From positions 15,535-79,534 of the forward strand of contig CAYZTM010000020.1 of assembly GCA_964481425.1 (NCBI GenBank): a stretch of 64,000 bases of DNA, written 5' to 3'. The position numbers and the translations under genes are program-made. Under the pieces are notes generated by a model, which saw only the letters and a list, made by a program, of their open reading frames with translations, made no database searches and had not been told where the DNA came from. Below are positions 52,385 through 62,400 of this stretch, piece by piece; the stretch's first letter is position 1, and each line of letters opens with the position of its first letter. Origin of the DNA: MKUN01 sp964481425 (GTDB lineage: Bacteria; Bacteroidota; Bacteroidia; Chitinophagales; Chitinophagaceae).

Positions 52385-53355
52385 GCATTATTGATCAATA
52401 ACAGGTCGGCCAAGGCTATCGCCGTAGCCGCTTCGGCCACAACCGGCACGCGAAGGGCGATACACAGGTCATGACGTCCCTTCACCTCGAAGGCTTCTAC
52501 CTTTCCCGTACTTTTATTAAATGTTTGTTGTGTTTGCGGCGTACTGCTGGCGGGTTTTACAGCGATGTTAAAATGAAGTTCATTCCCGTTACTGATACCG
52601 CCGTTTATACCGCCTGAATGATTGGTTGCGGTAGTACCCTTTTCGTCCAGTATCGCATCATTATGCTCACTGCCATGCATCCGGCTTGCCGCAAAGCCGC
52701 TGCCAAATTCAATACCCTTTATAGCCGGTATCGCAAAAACAATATGACTGATGACAGATTCCATCGAATCAAAGAATGGCTCGCCCAGCCCTACCGGCAG
52801 CCCTTTCGCTGTGCAACTAACTATGCCGCCGATACTATCCTGCTTTGCCACTGCATCGGCAATGGCCGCTTCTATATCCTTATTGCCTCCGGCCTCCACC
52901 AGCACCGCATTTATGGATATGCCGTTGAGTATTTTCTTAGCGACCACACCGGCTGCTACAATGCCCAGGGTAAGCCTGCCCGATGAATGTCCGCCCCCTC
53001 TATGATCGTTGTATCCCCCGAACTTTTCATGAAGTACAAAGTCTGCATGCCCCGGCCTTGGTATATTTTTTATGGCATCATAGTCTGCTGAACGCACGTT
53101 ATTGTTCTCAAAGAGTATGGTTATCGGGGCACCCGTGGCTTTCCCTTTAAATACACCACTTACAATCACAGGTTCATCCGCTTCTTTACGTGGCGTGGTA
53201 CCGCTAGCCCCCGGCTTCCTGCGCTCCAGGTCCGGCAGCAGGTCGGCCGCGTCTATATTAATTCCTGCCGGGCAACCATCAATACATATCCCTACTATCC
53301 TGCCATGCGATTCGCCGAATATTGATACCCTGAATAACCTTCCGAATGTATTCAT
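52372..53355 (-). CDS. aroC: Chorismate synthase
   Basis: Last enzyme of the shikimate pathway, FMN-dependent, 327 residues (a little shorter than the ~350-360 usual for the family). Motifs: FGESHGRIVGICIDGCPAG at the N-terminus, RRKPG, PRPGHADFVLHEKFG, and GYNDHRGGGHSSGRLT near residue 118. NHSGGINGGISNG is near residue 246. Third gene of the aroB-aroA-aroC operon; its start is one base from the aroA stop. The 3' end overlaps the convergent SirB1-like gene by 13 bases. Confidence 0.95.
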   Translation of the reverse strand: MNTFGRLFRVSIFGESHGRIVGICIDGCPAGINIDAADLLPDLERRKPGASGTTPRKEADEPVIVSGVFKGKATGAPITILFENNNVRSADYDAIKNIPRPGHADFVLHEKFGGYNDHRGGGHSSGRLTLGIVAAGVVAKKILNGISINAVLVEAGGNKDIEAAIADAVAKQDSIGGIVSCTAKGLPVGLGEPFFDSMESVISHIVFAIPAIKGIEFGSGFAASRMHGSEHNDAILDEKGTTATNHSGGINGGISNGNELHFNIAVKPASSTPQTQQTFNKSTGKVEAFEVKGRHDLCIALRVPVVAEAATAIALADLLLINNAYPA

Positions 53356-53356
53356 G

Positions 53357-54631
53357 CTACTCCTCTTTAAAATCGTAAGTTACACCTAATGCTGCCAAAT
53401 CTTCAAAAAAGGCCGGGTACGATTTATTCACTGCATCGGCATTATCTATGATCACCCTGCTATCAGCCCGCAGGGCTGCAACAGCTGCAGCCATCACGAT
53501 ACGGTGATCGTTATATGAGTCTATATAGCATCCCCAGACCTTTTCGTCGCCTGTTATACAAAGCATATCATCTTCTATAGAAAAGAAAACGTCGAACTGC
53601 AACAACATCTCCGCAGTGCTCTCTGCCCGGTTACTTTCCTTATGCCATAGCCGGTGTAGCCCGCTGATATAGCTCTCTCCTTCACAAAACGCAGCTAACA
53701 CCGAAATAGCGGGGAAAATATCCGGGCAGTCCTTCGCATCGTATTCAAATTCTTTCAGCGCACTCTTTACTACTCTCACTTTATTATCTCCTGTTTCGGG
53801 CTCTGCACCAGCCAGCCGTAGCACATCGAGTATGGCTTTGTCGGCCTGAACCGAATCTGTATTTAACCCCTTTACCGTGACATCACCGTTTATCGCACCG
53901 GAAACCAATAGGCTTACAGCACTGCTCCAATCCCCTTCAATAGTGACCGTAACCTCTTCCTCATCCGTAAACTGTGCAGGGTCTATGTAAAAGGAAACAT
54001 AGTTATCATTGCGTATCGGTCTGCCGAATTGCTTCAGTACCTGTAAAGTCATATCTATATACGGCCTGCTTCTTAACTGAGCGACCTCTATGGTCACAGG
54101 TTGCTTCGTGGCGTAGCAAAAAGCAAATAGTAATCCACTCAAGTATTGCGAACTGACCGAGCCATCTATCTTTATATCGCGCACCTGCAACGGCCCCATC
54201 ACGGTAAAAGGTATATTACCTGTAAAATCGGCTACCTGCACGCCCAGTTCCGGCAGTATGTGCCCCAATTCATTCATTGGTCTTTTAAGCAAACTACCTC
54301 CGCCATCTATACGGATGGGTTTATCGCTCAAAGCAGCGATAGGAGTGAACAACCTTGTAGACAAACCGCTCTCGCCGCAAAAAACATGGTCACTCACAGG
54401 CAATACACCCTTACTCTCCACTTCTATGGTGTCAGCACTTTGTGTAACTATAGCCCCTAACTGCTGTATAACATTTAGCGCAGCCCTGTCATCATCCGAA
54501 ATACCGGGATTGTGTATAATGGTCTTGCCCTTGTGCAGCAATGCCGCCGCACAGGCGCGCTGCATCATGCTCTTAGAGGGTACAGCTTGCACAGTCCCCT
54601 GTATCATGCCCGGCTTAACGATCACTTGCAT
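53357..54631 (-). CDS. aroA: 3-phosphoshikimate 1-carboxyvinyltransferase (EPSP synthase)
   Basis: Adds enolpyruvate from PEP to shikimate 3-phosphate; 424 residues. Motifs include KSMMQRACAAALLHKG near residue 21 and FCGESGLSTRLFTPIAAL near residue 85 in the position of the usual LGNAGTAxR. Others are DGSVSSQYLSGLLFA, RSRPYIDMTLQVLKQFG, and NRAESTAEML and SYNDHRIVMAAAVAAL at the C-terminus. The substitution of GESGLSTR for GNAGTATR is typical of Bacteroidota enzymes. Overlaps aroB by 17 bases. Confidence 0.93.
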   Translation of the reverse strand: MQVIVKPGMIQGTVQAVPSKSMMQRACAAALLHKGKTIIHNPGISDDDRAALNVIQQLGAIVTQSADTIEVESKGVLPVSDHVFCGESGLSTRLFTPIAALSDKPIRIDGGGSLLKRPMNELGHILPELGVQVADFTGNIPFTVMGPLQVRDIKIDGSVSSQYLSGLLFAFCYATKQPVTIEVAQLRSRPYIDMTLQVLKQFGRPIRNDNYVSFYIDPAQFTDEEEVTVTIEGDWSSAVSLLVSGAINGDVTVKGLNTDSVQADKAILDVLRLAGAEPETGDNKVRVVKSALKEFEYDAKDCPDIFPAISVLAAFCEGESYISGLHRLWHKESNRAESTAEMLLQFDVFFSIEDDMLCITGDEKVWGCYIDSYNDHRIVMAAAVAALRADSRVIIDNADAVNKSYPAFFEDLAALGVTYDFKEE

Positions 54632-55655
54632 CTTGTAAACGCTTTAGGGTCTCTGCAATATATTCAAATGATAAAGCCTTGATCACAGCCTTACCTGTTT
54701 GTTCGGGTAGTATATAGTCTATTGTCACTGCCTTTCTCTTTTTATCTCTTATCAATAGTTCCATTACTCTTTGGATATCCATCTCTATATATGCAGGCAA
54801 TTCATAGCGCTGCAGCATATTGATCAATCTACCGGTAATGGTCTTATCTAACCCACACACATCTTCAGCTATCCTGCAGGCTGCCACCATCCCTATAGCT
54901 ACAGCATGACCATGTGGTAGCCTGTATAGGTTCTCAATAGCATGCCCCAGCGTATGCCCGAAGTTGAGCAGTTTACGCTCGCCCTGCTCTTTTTCGTCAG
55001 CCAGTACTATCTTATTTTTCCAATCTACGCAACGCTGTATCAAAGATTGAAGGGCTGCTTCATTGTTTTGATAATAAGTTATATCCCCTTGCTCCAGTTC
55101 GGCGAACATCGCTTCATCGAACAGGCAGGCATATTTTATGATCTCCGCAAAGCCATTGCTCCACTCTTCAGCAGGCAATGTCTTGAGAAATGATTGGTCG
55201 TACAGTAGGAACTTTGGCTGGGTAAAACTGCCCGCAACGTTTTTATAAAGTCCTGTATCTACCCCGTTCTTGCCACCTATAGCAGCATCCACCATCGCCA
55301 GCAGCGTGGTGGGCACGAAGCCGAAAGGCACACCACGCATATACACAGAGGCCGCAAAGCCTGCCATATCTGTAACCACTCCCCCCCCTACTCCTATGAC
55401 GAAAGATCCCCTGTGGGCCTCATACTGCAGAAGCTCTGCAATAATTTGCTCTATAGTTTGCAGGTTCTTATGTGCTTCGCCTGCAGGTATCACAACGACT
55501 TTCTTCCCTTTAAATAACTCCGGGTACAATGCTGCAACATTACTGTCGGTAATGAAAAAGCTATCATTGGCGCTCGCATATGCTTCACAGGCTCCGAAAG
55601 AGCTATGCAGCAAATACTTTACAGTACCCCCCGGAAATGGAACAGAATACTCCAT
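54615..55655 (-). CDS. aroB: 3-dehydroquinate synthase
   Basis: Second enzyme of the shikimate pathway, NAD- and metal-dependent, 346 residues. Key motifs: VVVIPAGEAHKNLQT near residue 50, GVGGGVVTDMAGFAASVYMRG at about 88-108, PTTLLAMVDAAIGGKNGVD near 116 and NFGHTLGHAIE near 232. Asp and His in the last two are substrate/metal ligands. First gene of aroBAC, preceded at eight bases by an exact TAAATTTG element. Confidence 0.95.
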   Translation of the reverse strand: MEYSVPFPGGTVKYLLHSSFGACEAYASANDSFFITDSNVAALYPELFKGKKVVVIPAGEAHKNLQTIEQIIAELLQYEAHRGSFVIGVGGGVVTDMAGFAASVYMRGVPFGFVPTTLLAMVDAAIGGKNGVDTGLYKNVAGSFTQPKFLLYDQSFLKTLPAEEWSNGFAEIIKYACLFDEAMFAELEQGDITYYQNNEAALQSLIQRCVDWKNKIVLADEKEQGERKLLNFGHTLGHAIENLYRLPHGHAVAIGMVAACRIAEDVCGLDKTITGRLINMLQRYELPAYIEMDIQRVMELLIRDKKRKAVTIDYILPEQTGKAVIKALSFEYIAETLKRLQDASDR

Positions 55656-55663
55656 AAGAATCC

Positions 55664-55671
55664 CAAATTTA
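55664..55671 (-). promoter_or_regulatory. aroB operon -7 element TAAATTTG
   Basis: Exact TAnnTTTG on the minus strand with only eight bases to the aroB ATG: a near-leaderless transcript is expected. The divergent mnmA promoter lies 64 bp away. Confidence 0.6.
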
Positions 55672-55734
55672 CTCTTTCTCTACGCTCTATCAGCCTATAA
55701 ACAAGCCAAATCCGCATATTGGCCGGCATATTCG

Positions 55735-55742
55735 TAAATTTG
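55735..55742 (+). promoter_or_regulatory. mnmA -7 element TAAATTTG
   Basis: Exact TAnnTTTG followed by CAGCCAA and the mnmA ATG seven bases on: predicted leaderless or nearly leaderless mRNA. Confidence 0.6.
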
Positions 55743-55749
55743 CAGCCAA

Positions 55750-56844
55750 ATGAGCAGGAACGGAAAGGTTTTAGTGGCTATGAGCGGCGGTATCGATAGT
55801 ACTGTCACTGCCCTTATGCTTCATAACCAGGGTTATGAAGTGGTCGGCATTACCATGAAAACATGGGATTATGCCTCGTCGGGCGGGGGCAAGAAGGAAA
55901 CAGGTTGCTGCAACCTCGATTCCTTCAACGACGCCCGTATGGCTGCTGTGGAGCATGGCTTCCCCCATTACATACTCGATATCCGCGAGGAGTTTGGCGA
56001 CTATGTCATTCAAAACTTTGTGGATGAATATATCGCAGGCCGCACACCCAATCCATGTGTGCTTTGCAATACCCATATCAAGTGGGCTGCGCTGCTTAAA
56101 AGGGCCAATGCCCTTGATTGCGATTATATCGCAACCGGGCATTATGTAAAGGTCCGCGAAGAAAACAACCGCTTCGTGCTTTCAAAGGCCCGCGATCTTA
56201 CTAAAGACCAGAGCTACGTATTATGGGGCCTGGGCCAGGATTGCCTGAGCCGCAGCCTTTATCCCCTTGGCGACATGCTGAAGACCGAAGTACGGCAGCT
56301 CGCCTACGACCTGGGCTACAAAGAGCTTTCAAAAAAGGCAGAGAGCTACGAGATATGCTTCGTGCCCGATAACGACTACCGTGGCTTCCTTAAAAGGCAG
56401 CTGCCGGAACTGGAGGCAGAGGTCGAAGGCGGCGATTTTGTATTGGCCGACGGAAGCAAGGTAGGCAAGCACAGGGGCTACCCCTTCTACACCATAGGGC
56501 AGCGTAAGGGTCTCGATATCGCTTTGGGCAAGCCTATGTTTGTTACCAAAATTGTTCCCGAAACCAACACTATAGTATTGGGGGAAGCTCATGAGCTGCA
56601 GCAAAGCCAAATGATGGTTTCAGGCCTTAATATGGTGAAATATGATAGTATTCAACCGGGTATGAATGCTGTTACCAAGATCCGCTATAAAGATCCGGGC
56701 ACTGAGAGCGTCCTGGAGCCTTTAGGTAGTGATGTGTCCGTACACTTCGACCATGCGGTAAATAGCATCGCCCCCGGTCAATCTGCCGTTTTTTACGAAG
56801 AAGACGATGTAATTGCCGGCGGCATCATCAAAATGGGAATTTAA
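55750..56844 (+). CDS. mnmA: tRNA-specific 2-thiouridylase
   Basis: Makes 2-thiouridine at the wobble position of Glu, Gln and Lys tRNAs. The 364-residue protein has the ATP pyrophosphatase P-loop VAMSGGIDSTV at about 9-19, the catalytic Cys103 in PNPCVLCN and the second Cys203 in SYEICFVPDN. The C-terminal beta-barrel domain starts at about 240. The short-leader promoter fixes the ATG. Divergent from the aro operon. Confidence 0.95.
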   Translation: MSRNGKVLVAMSGGIDSTVTALMLHNQGYEVVGITMKTWDYASSGGGKKETGCCNLDSFNDARMAAVEHGFPHYILDIREEFGDYVIQNFVDEYIAGRTPNPCVLCNTHIKWAALLKRANALDCDYIATGHYVKVREENNRFVLSKARDLTKDQSYVLWGLGQDCLSRSLYPLGDMLKTEVRQLAYDLGYKELSKKAESYEICFVPDNDYRGFLKRQLPELEAEVEGGDFVLADGSKVGKHRGYPFYTIGQRKGLDIALGKPMFVTKIVPETNTIVLGEAHELQQSQMMVSGLNMVKYDSIQPGMNAVTKIRYKDPGTESVLEPLGSDVSVHFDHAVNSIAPGQSAVFYEEDDVIAGGIIKMGI

Positions 56845-56973
56845 TATTACGTTAAATCAAATTAGTTACTATTTACTGCGAAAAAAACAGTATATTTATG
56901 TACTTGTAATAATATACTACTTTTCGTTTCTTTAATTATATTTACGGGATAGAAAACAGCTTTGTCTAATATT
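56845..56973. other. AT-rich region upstream of the lipoprotein/protease cluster
   Basis: No coding potential. TATATTTA occurs twice (about 56891-56898 and 56937-56944) and may be a variant -7 element, the second 29 bases before the ATG of the lipoprotein. Confidence 0.4.
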
Positions 56974-57714
56974 ATGAATAGGAAATTTTTACTTGTCGGC
57001 GTACTGGCAATAGCAATATCTTCTTTCATTTCTTCCTGCCGGAAGCAAACCGTAAATAACGATTCGGTACAAACGAAGGCTTACTTTCCGCTGGAATTGG
57101 GCAAATATGTTGACTACCAGGTCGATTCGCTCATCTACAGCAGCTTCGACTGCTCTGTGCGCGAGTCTCATTGGCTTTTGCGTTACACTGTTGCCGATAC
57201 CTTTACCAATGAGGACACCATGAGGTCTTATCGTATCGAGATACGCCAGCGCAAGGCTGACAGCTCTTCATGGCAAACACAGGGCAACATATTGGTTACC
57301 CCAACAGAAACCAACCTCATTTACCAGCAGAGTAACCAAAAGTTCATCAAACTCATATTCCCGGTAGTTGATGGCCTCTATTGGAATGGTAACAGCTACA
57401 TCGTTACTGACGACCAGGACAATGCATACTTTGCTAATTGGGTTTATAAATATGCTAATGTTGGCCAACCTTATAACACTGGTCTTGCTAATTTTGACAA
57501 TACGGTAACTGTAAACGAAGCCGATGAATCATTGAATAACAATGATAACCCTGACGCTTATTCTTACAGGACCTTCTATAAAGAAATCTATGCCAAGAAC
57601 GTGGGCATGATCTACCGCGAAATGACGCATTGGGTACAGCAACCCGACTCTTCAGGCGTGAATTCCTGCAAAGAGGGTTACTCTGTCATCATGCGGGCTA
57701 CAGACCATAATTAA
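56974..57714 (+). CDS. Uncharacterised lipoprotein upstream of S8 proteases
   Basis: I do not recognise a family. The 246-residue protein (ATG at 56974; an upstream TTG frame is ignored) begins MNRKFLLVGVLAIAISSFISSC, a signal peptide with lipobox ISSC giving Cys22. The mature part is polar and rich in Tyr, Asn and Asp, probably beta-rich (YFPLELGKYVDYQVDSLIY, YRIEIRQRKADSS). Two free cysteines besides the lipid-bearing one could form a disulphide. The protein stays close to its length of ~225 mature residues without a T9SS tail, so it is a membrane lipoprotein. It lies ten bases before the first S8 protease and is likely co-transcribed with both proteases; a chaperone, inhibitor or receptor role is only a guess. 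Confidence 0.7.
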   Translation: MNRKFLLVGVLAIAISSFISSCRKQTVNNDSVQTKAYFPLELGKYVDYQVDSLIYSSFDCSVRESHWLLRYTVADTFTNEDTMRSYRIEIRQRKADSSSWQTQGNILVTPTETNLIYQQSNQKFIKLIFPVVDGLYWNGNSYIVTDDQDNAYFANWVYKYANVGQPYNTGLANFDNTVTVNEADESLNNNDNPDAYSYRTFYKEIYAKNVGMIYREMTHWVQQPDSSGVNSCKEGYSVIMRATDHN

Positions 57715-57724
57715 AGCTTAGCTT

Positions 57725-59434
57725 ATGAAGAGCAGTGGTATTGCTTTGTGTTTTGTTGCTTTTCTTTTATTTGCCAACGCAAGTAATGCTACCGCTGCAC
57801 AATGGGCTTTCAGGGTCAGTTTCACAGATAAGAACGGATCTCCCGACATCAATAATCCACTGGTATTTCTCTCACAGAGGGCGCTTGACAGGCGTGCTGC
57901 TCATGGCATAGCTGTTGACAACAGCGACCTTCCTGTATCACCTGTCTATCTTAGCGAGGTACTCTCTTTGACCAATGGTGTATTGCATGTTACTTCAAGG
58001 TGGCTTAACGATTGTGTTATCCTGCTCTCCGATTCATCCAGGATCGGGATGATACAAGGCAAGCCCTACATTTCGTCTATCAAATACATTGCCTTCTACG
58101 CAACCGGTTTACACAACAAACCGGCGCCCGGCCAAAATCCGAATAAGAAATTTACACTCGAACAAGCTACTGCAGGTCCGTCCGCAAAGGGTACGGGGCA
58201 ACCCAGCTTTTATAACCTCACCTGGAACCAGACATCTATGGTAAATGGTGATTGTATGCATGACCAGGGTTATAAAGGCCAGGGCAAGTTGATAGCTGTG
58301 TTGGATGAAGGTTTCTCAGAAACAAATACACACCCCGGGTTCGATAGCCTCAGGCAATCGGGCCGACTGCTCGAAACCTACGATTTTGTGAGGAAGAACA
58401 GTAACGTTTATAATTACTCCTTGCACGGCACACAGGTACTGTCCGCCATTTCCGGTTATGTACCGGGTACCTTTATCGGTTCTGCCCCGCTTGCAGACAT
58501 AGCCATATACATTACGGAAGACGTACAAAGCGAGCAGCCTATTGAAATGGACAATATGGTCGCTGCCGCAGAGCATGCAGATAGCCTGGGGGCTGATATC
58601 ATCACTTCCTCACTCGGCTACAATATTTTCGACGATTTTCATTCCGCTGACCTGAGTTATTCCGACCTTGACGGTGTTTCTACCATCGCAGACCAGGGCG
58701 CTAACTGGGCAGTAAAGAAGGGTATTCTCTTTGTGATAACTGCAGGTAATGAGGGCGGCAACCAATGGAACCACATACTCACACCCGGCGATGCCGACAG
58801 TGCATTAACAGTAGGTGCAGTTGACCCCTCTAAAAACATTGCCGGTTTCAGCGGCTTCGGGCCCAACTTCGCAGGTGTCACTAAGCCGGATGTTTGCCTG
58901 CAGGGCGATCCGGCGCAGGTATTTACTACTGGCGGCAGCTACCTTGCTTCAAATGGCACTTCATTCGCCACCCCGCAGTTAGCCGGCTGGGCAGCTTGTC
59001 TTTTACAAGCTCATCCTTCCGCTATGCCTTACCAATTACGCGAGGCTATTGTCACGAATGGCGATCACTACAGCAATCCGGGCGTTCAGTATGGCTATGG
59101 CGTACCCAATGTATGCCAGGCCAGCAATACACTGACACAGATAGTTAATGTAGCTCCAATACAAAAACCATCGGCTGCATGGATCAATGTTTATCCCACT
59201 TATTTTCATACTGCAACCGAGCTGAATATTGTGACAAATACCTCCGGCGATCAAACGGCCTTATTCACACTTACAGGTATCGATGGGCGTCTGTATACTT
59301 CAGCAGAGAAGATCATAAGGGCCGGAGAGCAGCATAGTATACTGACCATACCCTCTTCTTTACCCGCAGGTGTTTATATCTTCAGGGCTGTAGCCGGCAA
59401 TGTCGATAATACCGTGCGACTGGTTAAATATTGA
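57725..59434 (+). CDS. S8 (subtilisin) family serine protease, T9SS-exported
   Basis: A 569-residue exported protease. A signal peptide ending at about 25 precedes a ~120-residue propeptide-like region beginning QWAFRVSFTDKNGSP, with FLSQRALDRRAAHGIAVD and DLPVSPVYL. The catalytic domain lies at about 160-475. The catalytic triad is Asp194 (AVLDEGF), His234 (LHGTQVL) and Ser413 (NGTSFATPQLAG). The oxyanion Asn is in TAGNEGG. The last ~85 residues (INVYPTYFHTATELNI, GVYIFRAVAGNV) are a T9SS type A sorting domain. The same unit occurs twice more in the next gene. It follows the lipoprotein gene by ten bases. Confidence 0.9.
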   Translation: MKSSGIALCFVAFLLFANASNATAAQWAFRVSFTDKNGSPDINNPLVFLSQRALDRRAAHGIAVDNSDLPVSPVYLSEVLSLTNGVLHVTSRWLNDCVILLSDSSRIGMIQGKPYISSIKYIAFYATGLHNKPAPGQNPNKKFTLEQATAGPSAKGTGQPSFYNLTWNQTSMVNGDCMHDQGYKGQGKLIAVLDEGFSETNTHPGFDSLRQSGRLLETYDFVRKNSNVYNYSLHGTQVLSAISGYVPGTFIGSAPLADIAIYITEDVQSEQPIEMDNMVAAAEHADSLGADIITSSLGYNIFDDFHSADLSYSDLDGVSTIADQGANWAVKKGILFVITAGNEGGNQWNHILTPGDADSALTVGAVDPSKNIAGFSGFGPNFAGVTKPDVCLQGDPAQVFTTGGSYLASNGTSFATPQLAGWAACLLQAHPSAMPYQLREAIVTNGDHYSNPGVQYGYGVPNVCQASNTLTQIVNVAPIQKPSAAWINVYPTYFHTATELNIVTNTSGDQTALFTLTGIDGRLYTSAEKIIRAGEQHSILTIPSSLPAGVYIFRAVAGNVDNTVRLVKY

Positions 59435-59488
59435 TTACCACCTGTTACATAAGATTGTATTATTACGATTATTGACTAACTTTCTATA

Positions 59489-62400
59489 ATGAAGAAAAGC
59501 GGTTTTATTTTATTGGTAACTTTTGCCATGCTCTTAGGCAACACAGTAGCAAAAGCATTACCTGCCCAATGGGCTTTCAGGATCACTTTTACCGATAAGA
59601 ACGGCACTTTACCCTTCGATAATCCGCTCGCTTTTCTGTCGCAAAGTGCGCTCGACAGACGTATGGCCCAGGGCATCGGCGTAGATAGCCTCGACCTGCC
59701 CGTTTCACCGGCATATATTGATAGTGTACTGACGCTCACCAATAGTGTCTTCCACCTGAAATCTAAATGGCTGAACGAATGTGTGATATTGCTCGATGAC
59801 TCTTCACAGATACTCAACCTGCAAAACAAGCCGTACATATCTTCTATAAAATGGATCGCATACTATGCCGGTGGCCTGCATGCAAAACCGGGACACAATA
59901 ACCCGAAATTCGAGATTGAGAACCAACCCGCCGGCAAAGCCACGGGTCAGCCTTCATTTTATGACCTTACCTGGAACCAGGTACACCAGGTGAATGGCGA
60001 CTGCATGCACGACTCCGGTTATATGGGACAAGGCGTGTTGATCGCACTGTTGGATGCAGGCTATATTGAAGCTAATACCCATTTCGTACTCGATAGTTTG
60101 CGTCAGTCTGGCAGATTATTGGATACTTTCGATTTTGTGCTACACGATGATTTTGTATATACAGGCTCTTACCATGGAGCACAGTGCCTGTCCACGATAG
60201 CGGGCTACATTCCCGATAGTTTCGTGGGCACAGCTCCCCTTGCACAATTCGCATTGTTCCGTACCGAAGACGATTTTTCAGAGCAGGCTATAGAGATGGA
60301 TAACCTGGTGGCAGGCGCTGAACGTGCCGATAGCCTTGGTGCTGATGTTATTTCCGTATCATTGGGCTACAGCACCTTCGATGCACCTGCCAATGTGGGC
60401 AATGATCTTACTTATGCCGACCTTGATGGTGTTTCCACCATAGCGGTAAGAGGCGCTAATATTGCTACAAAAAAAGGCATTGTGTTCGTGAACGCTGCGG
60501 GCAACCAGGGAGGTAATGCATGGCATTACCTGATGACACCTTCAGATGGTGATAGTGTGATCTGCGTAGGTGCTGTAGATGGTTCGGGTAACCCCGCCGG
60601 CTTCAGCAGCTATGGTCCCAATGCTGCAGGCGTTATAAAACCCGATGTCAGCGCGCGGGGCGTTTCCACCGCGATACTGGGAGGAGGTAACACTTTAGGC
60701 ACAGGCAGTGGTACTTCATTTGCTACACCACAGATGGCAGGCTGGGCGGCCTGCCTCGTACAAGCTGCACCCGGTGTCCGACCATGGCTCATCCGCAAAG
60801 CACTCGATAGCAGTGCCGACCATTATCTCAATCCCGGCGCACAAATAGGCTATGGCATCCCGGACATCTGCCTGGCAAAAGACATCATCAATGGCCTCAA
60901 TACCCCACCGCAGCAATGGGCATTCAGGGTATCGTTTACCGACAAGAATGGCACCCTACCGCTCAATAACCCTTTGGCTTTCTTATCTCAGAGGGCTATA
61001 GACAGGCGTACAACATATGGTATCGCCATCGATAGCACCGATCTGCCGGTTTCACCTGCATATGTACGCAACGTGCTTACACTTACAGCCGGCGTGCTGC
61101 ATACAACCTCAAAATGGTATAACAACTGTGTGATCTTGTTGAAAGATTCTTCACAAATAGTCAACCTGCAGAATATACCTTACATCTCCAACGTAACTTA
61201 TGTAGCGCATTACGACAGCAGCCTGCATTACAAACAAAGTGGCAACCCCAAGTTCGCAGCAGAGCATGGCGCGCAACACAAAGGCACAAAAGCTACTGGC
61301 CAGCCCTCATACTACAACCAGACATGGACTCAAACTCACCTCGTGAACGGCGACTGCCTGCACGACCAGGGCTTCAAAGGACAAGGCAAATTAATAGCCG
61401 TGCTGGACCAGGGTTTTACAGAAGCTAATATGCACTTTGGCTTCGATAGCCTCATGCAGTCAGGGCGTCTTATCGACACTTTCAATTTTGTGTATCACAT
61501 GGATTCTGTATTCCGGATATCCTACCATGGTACAGAGGCCCTTTCCACAATGGCCGGATACATACCCGATAGTTTTGTCGGCTCTGCACCACTGGCAGAA
61601 TATGCCTTGTATCTCACGGAAGATATCCGGACAGAACAGCCTATTGAGCTTGACAATATGGAAGCAGGCATGGAACGTGCCGATAGCATTGGCGCCGATA
61701 TTATTTCCAGTTCACTGGGTTATAATACATTCGATGCACCATTTACGAGTTTCACTTATGCCGACCTTGACGGTAAAACCACCAGCGTAGCCCAGGCCGC
61801 AAACCTCGCCACTACCAAGGGCATCCTTTGTGTGATCAGTGCCGGCAATGAAGGCACTACTGCATGGCATAATATCCTTACTCCAGGCGATGCGGACAGC
61901 GCTCTTACGGTAGGTGCGGTCAATTCATCAGGTATTCCGGCATCATTCAGTGGTTATGGCCCTAACGCAGCCGGAGTTACCAAACCGGATGTGTGTGCAC
62001 AGGGTGTTGCAACCATGGTCTTCCTGCCTGGAAATGATTTTGGACCCTATGATGGCACTTCTTTCGCCGTACCGCAAATAGCAGGCTGGGCTGCCTGCCT
62101 GATGCAGTATGCCCCGACCCCTATCACTCCTTACCAAATACGCATGGTGATAGATAGCAGCGCTGACCATTTCACCAATCCCGATACTCAATTAGGATAT
62201 GGTGTGCCCGATATTTGCGCCGCTTCACTCATCATATTCGATCCCAATCATGTAAGTGCAGCTCCACTAACGCAGCAAGCATGGATGGATATTTACCCTA
62301 CACTTTTTCATTCGGGTGACGACATAAGGATCGAGATCAATTCATCGGTTCAGCAAACGGTATCATTTGTACTGACAGACCTGCGCGGCGCCATATTGAC

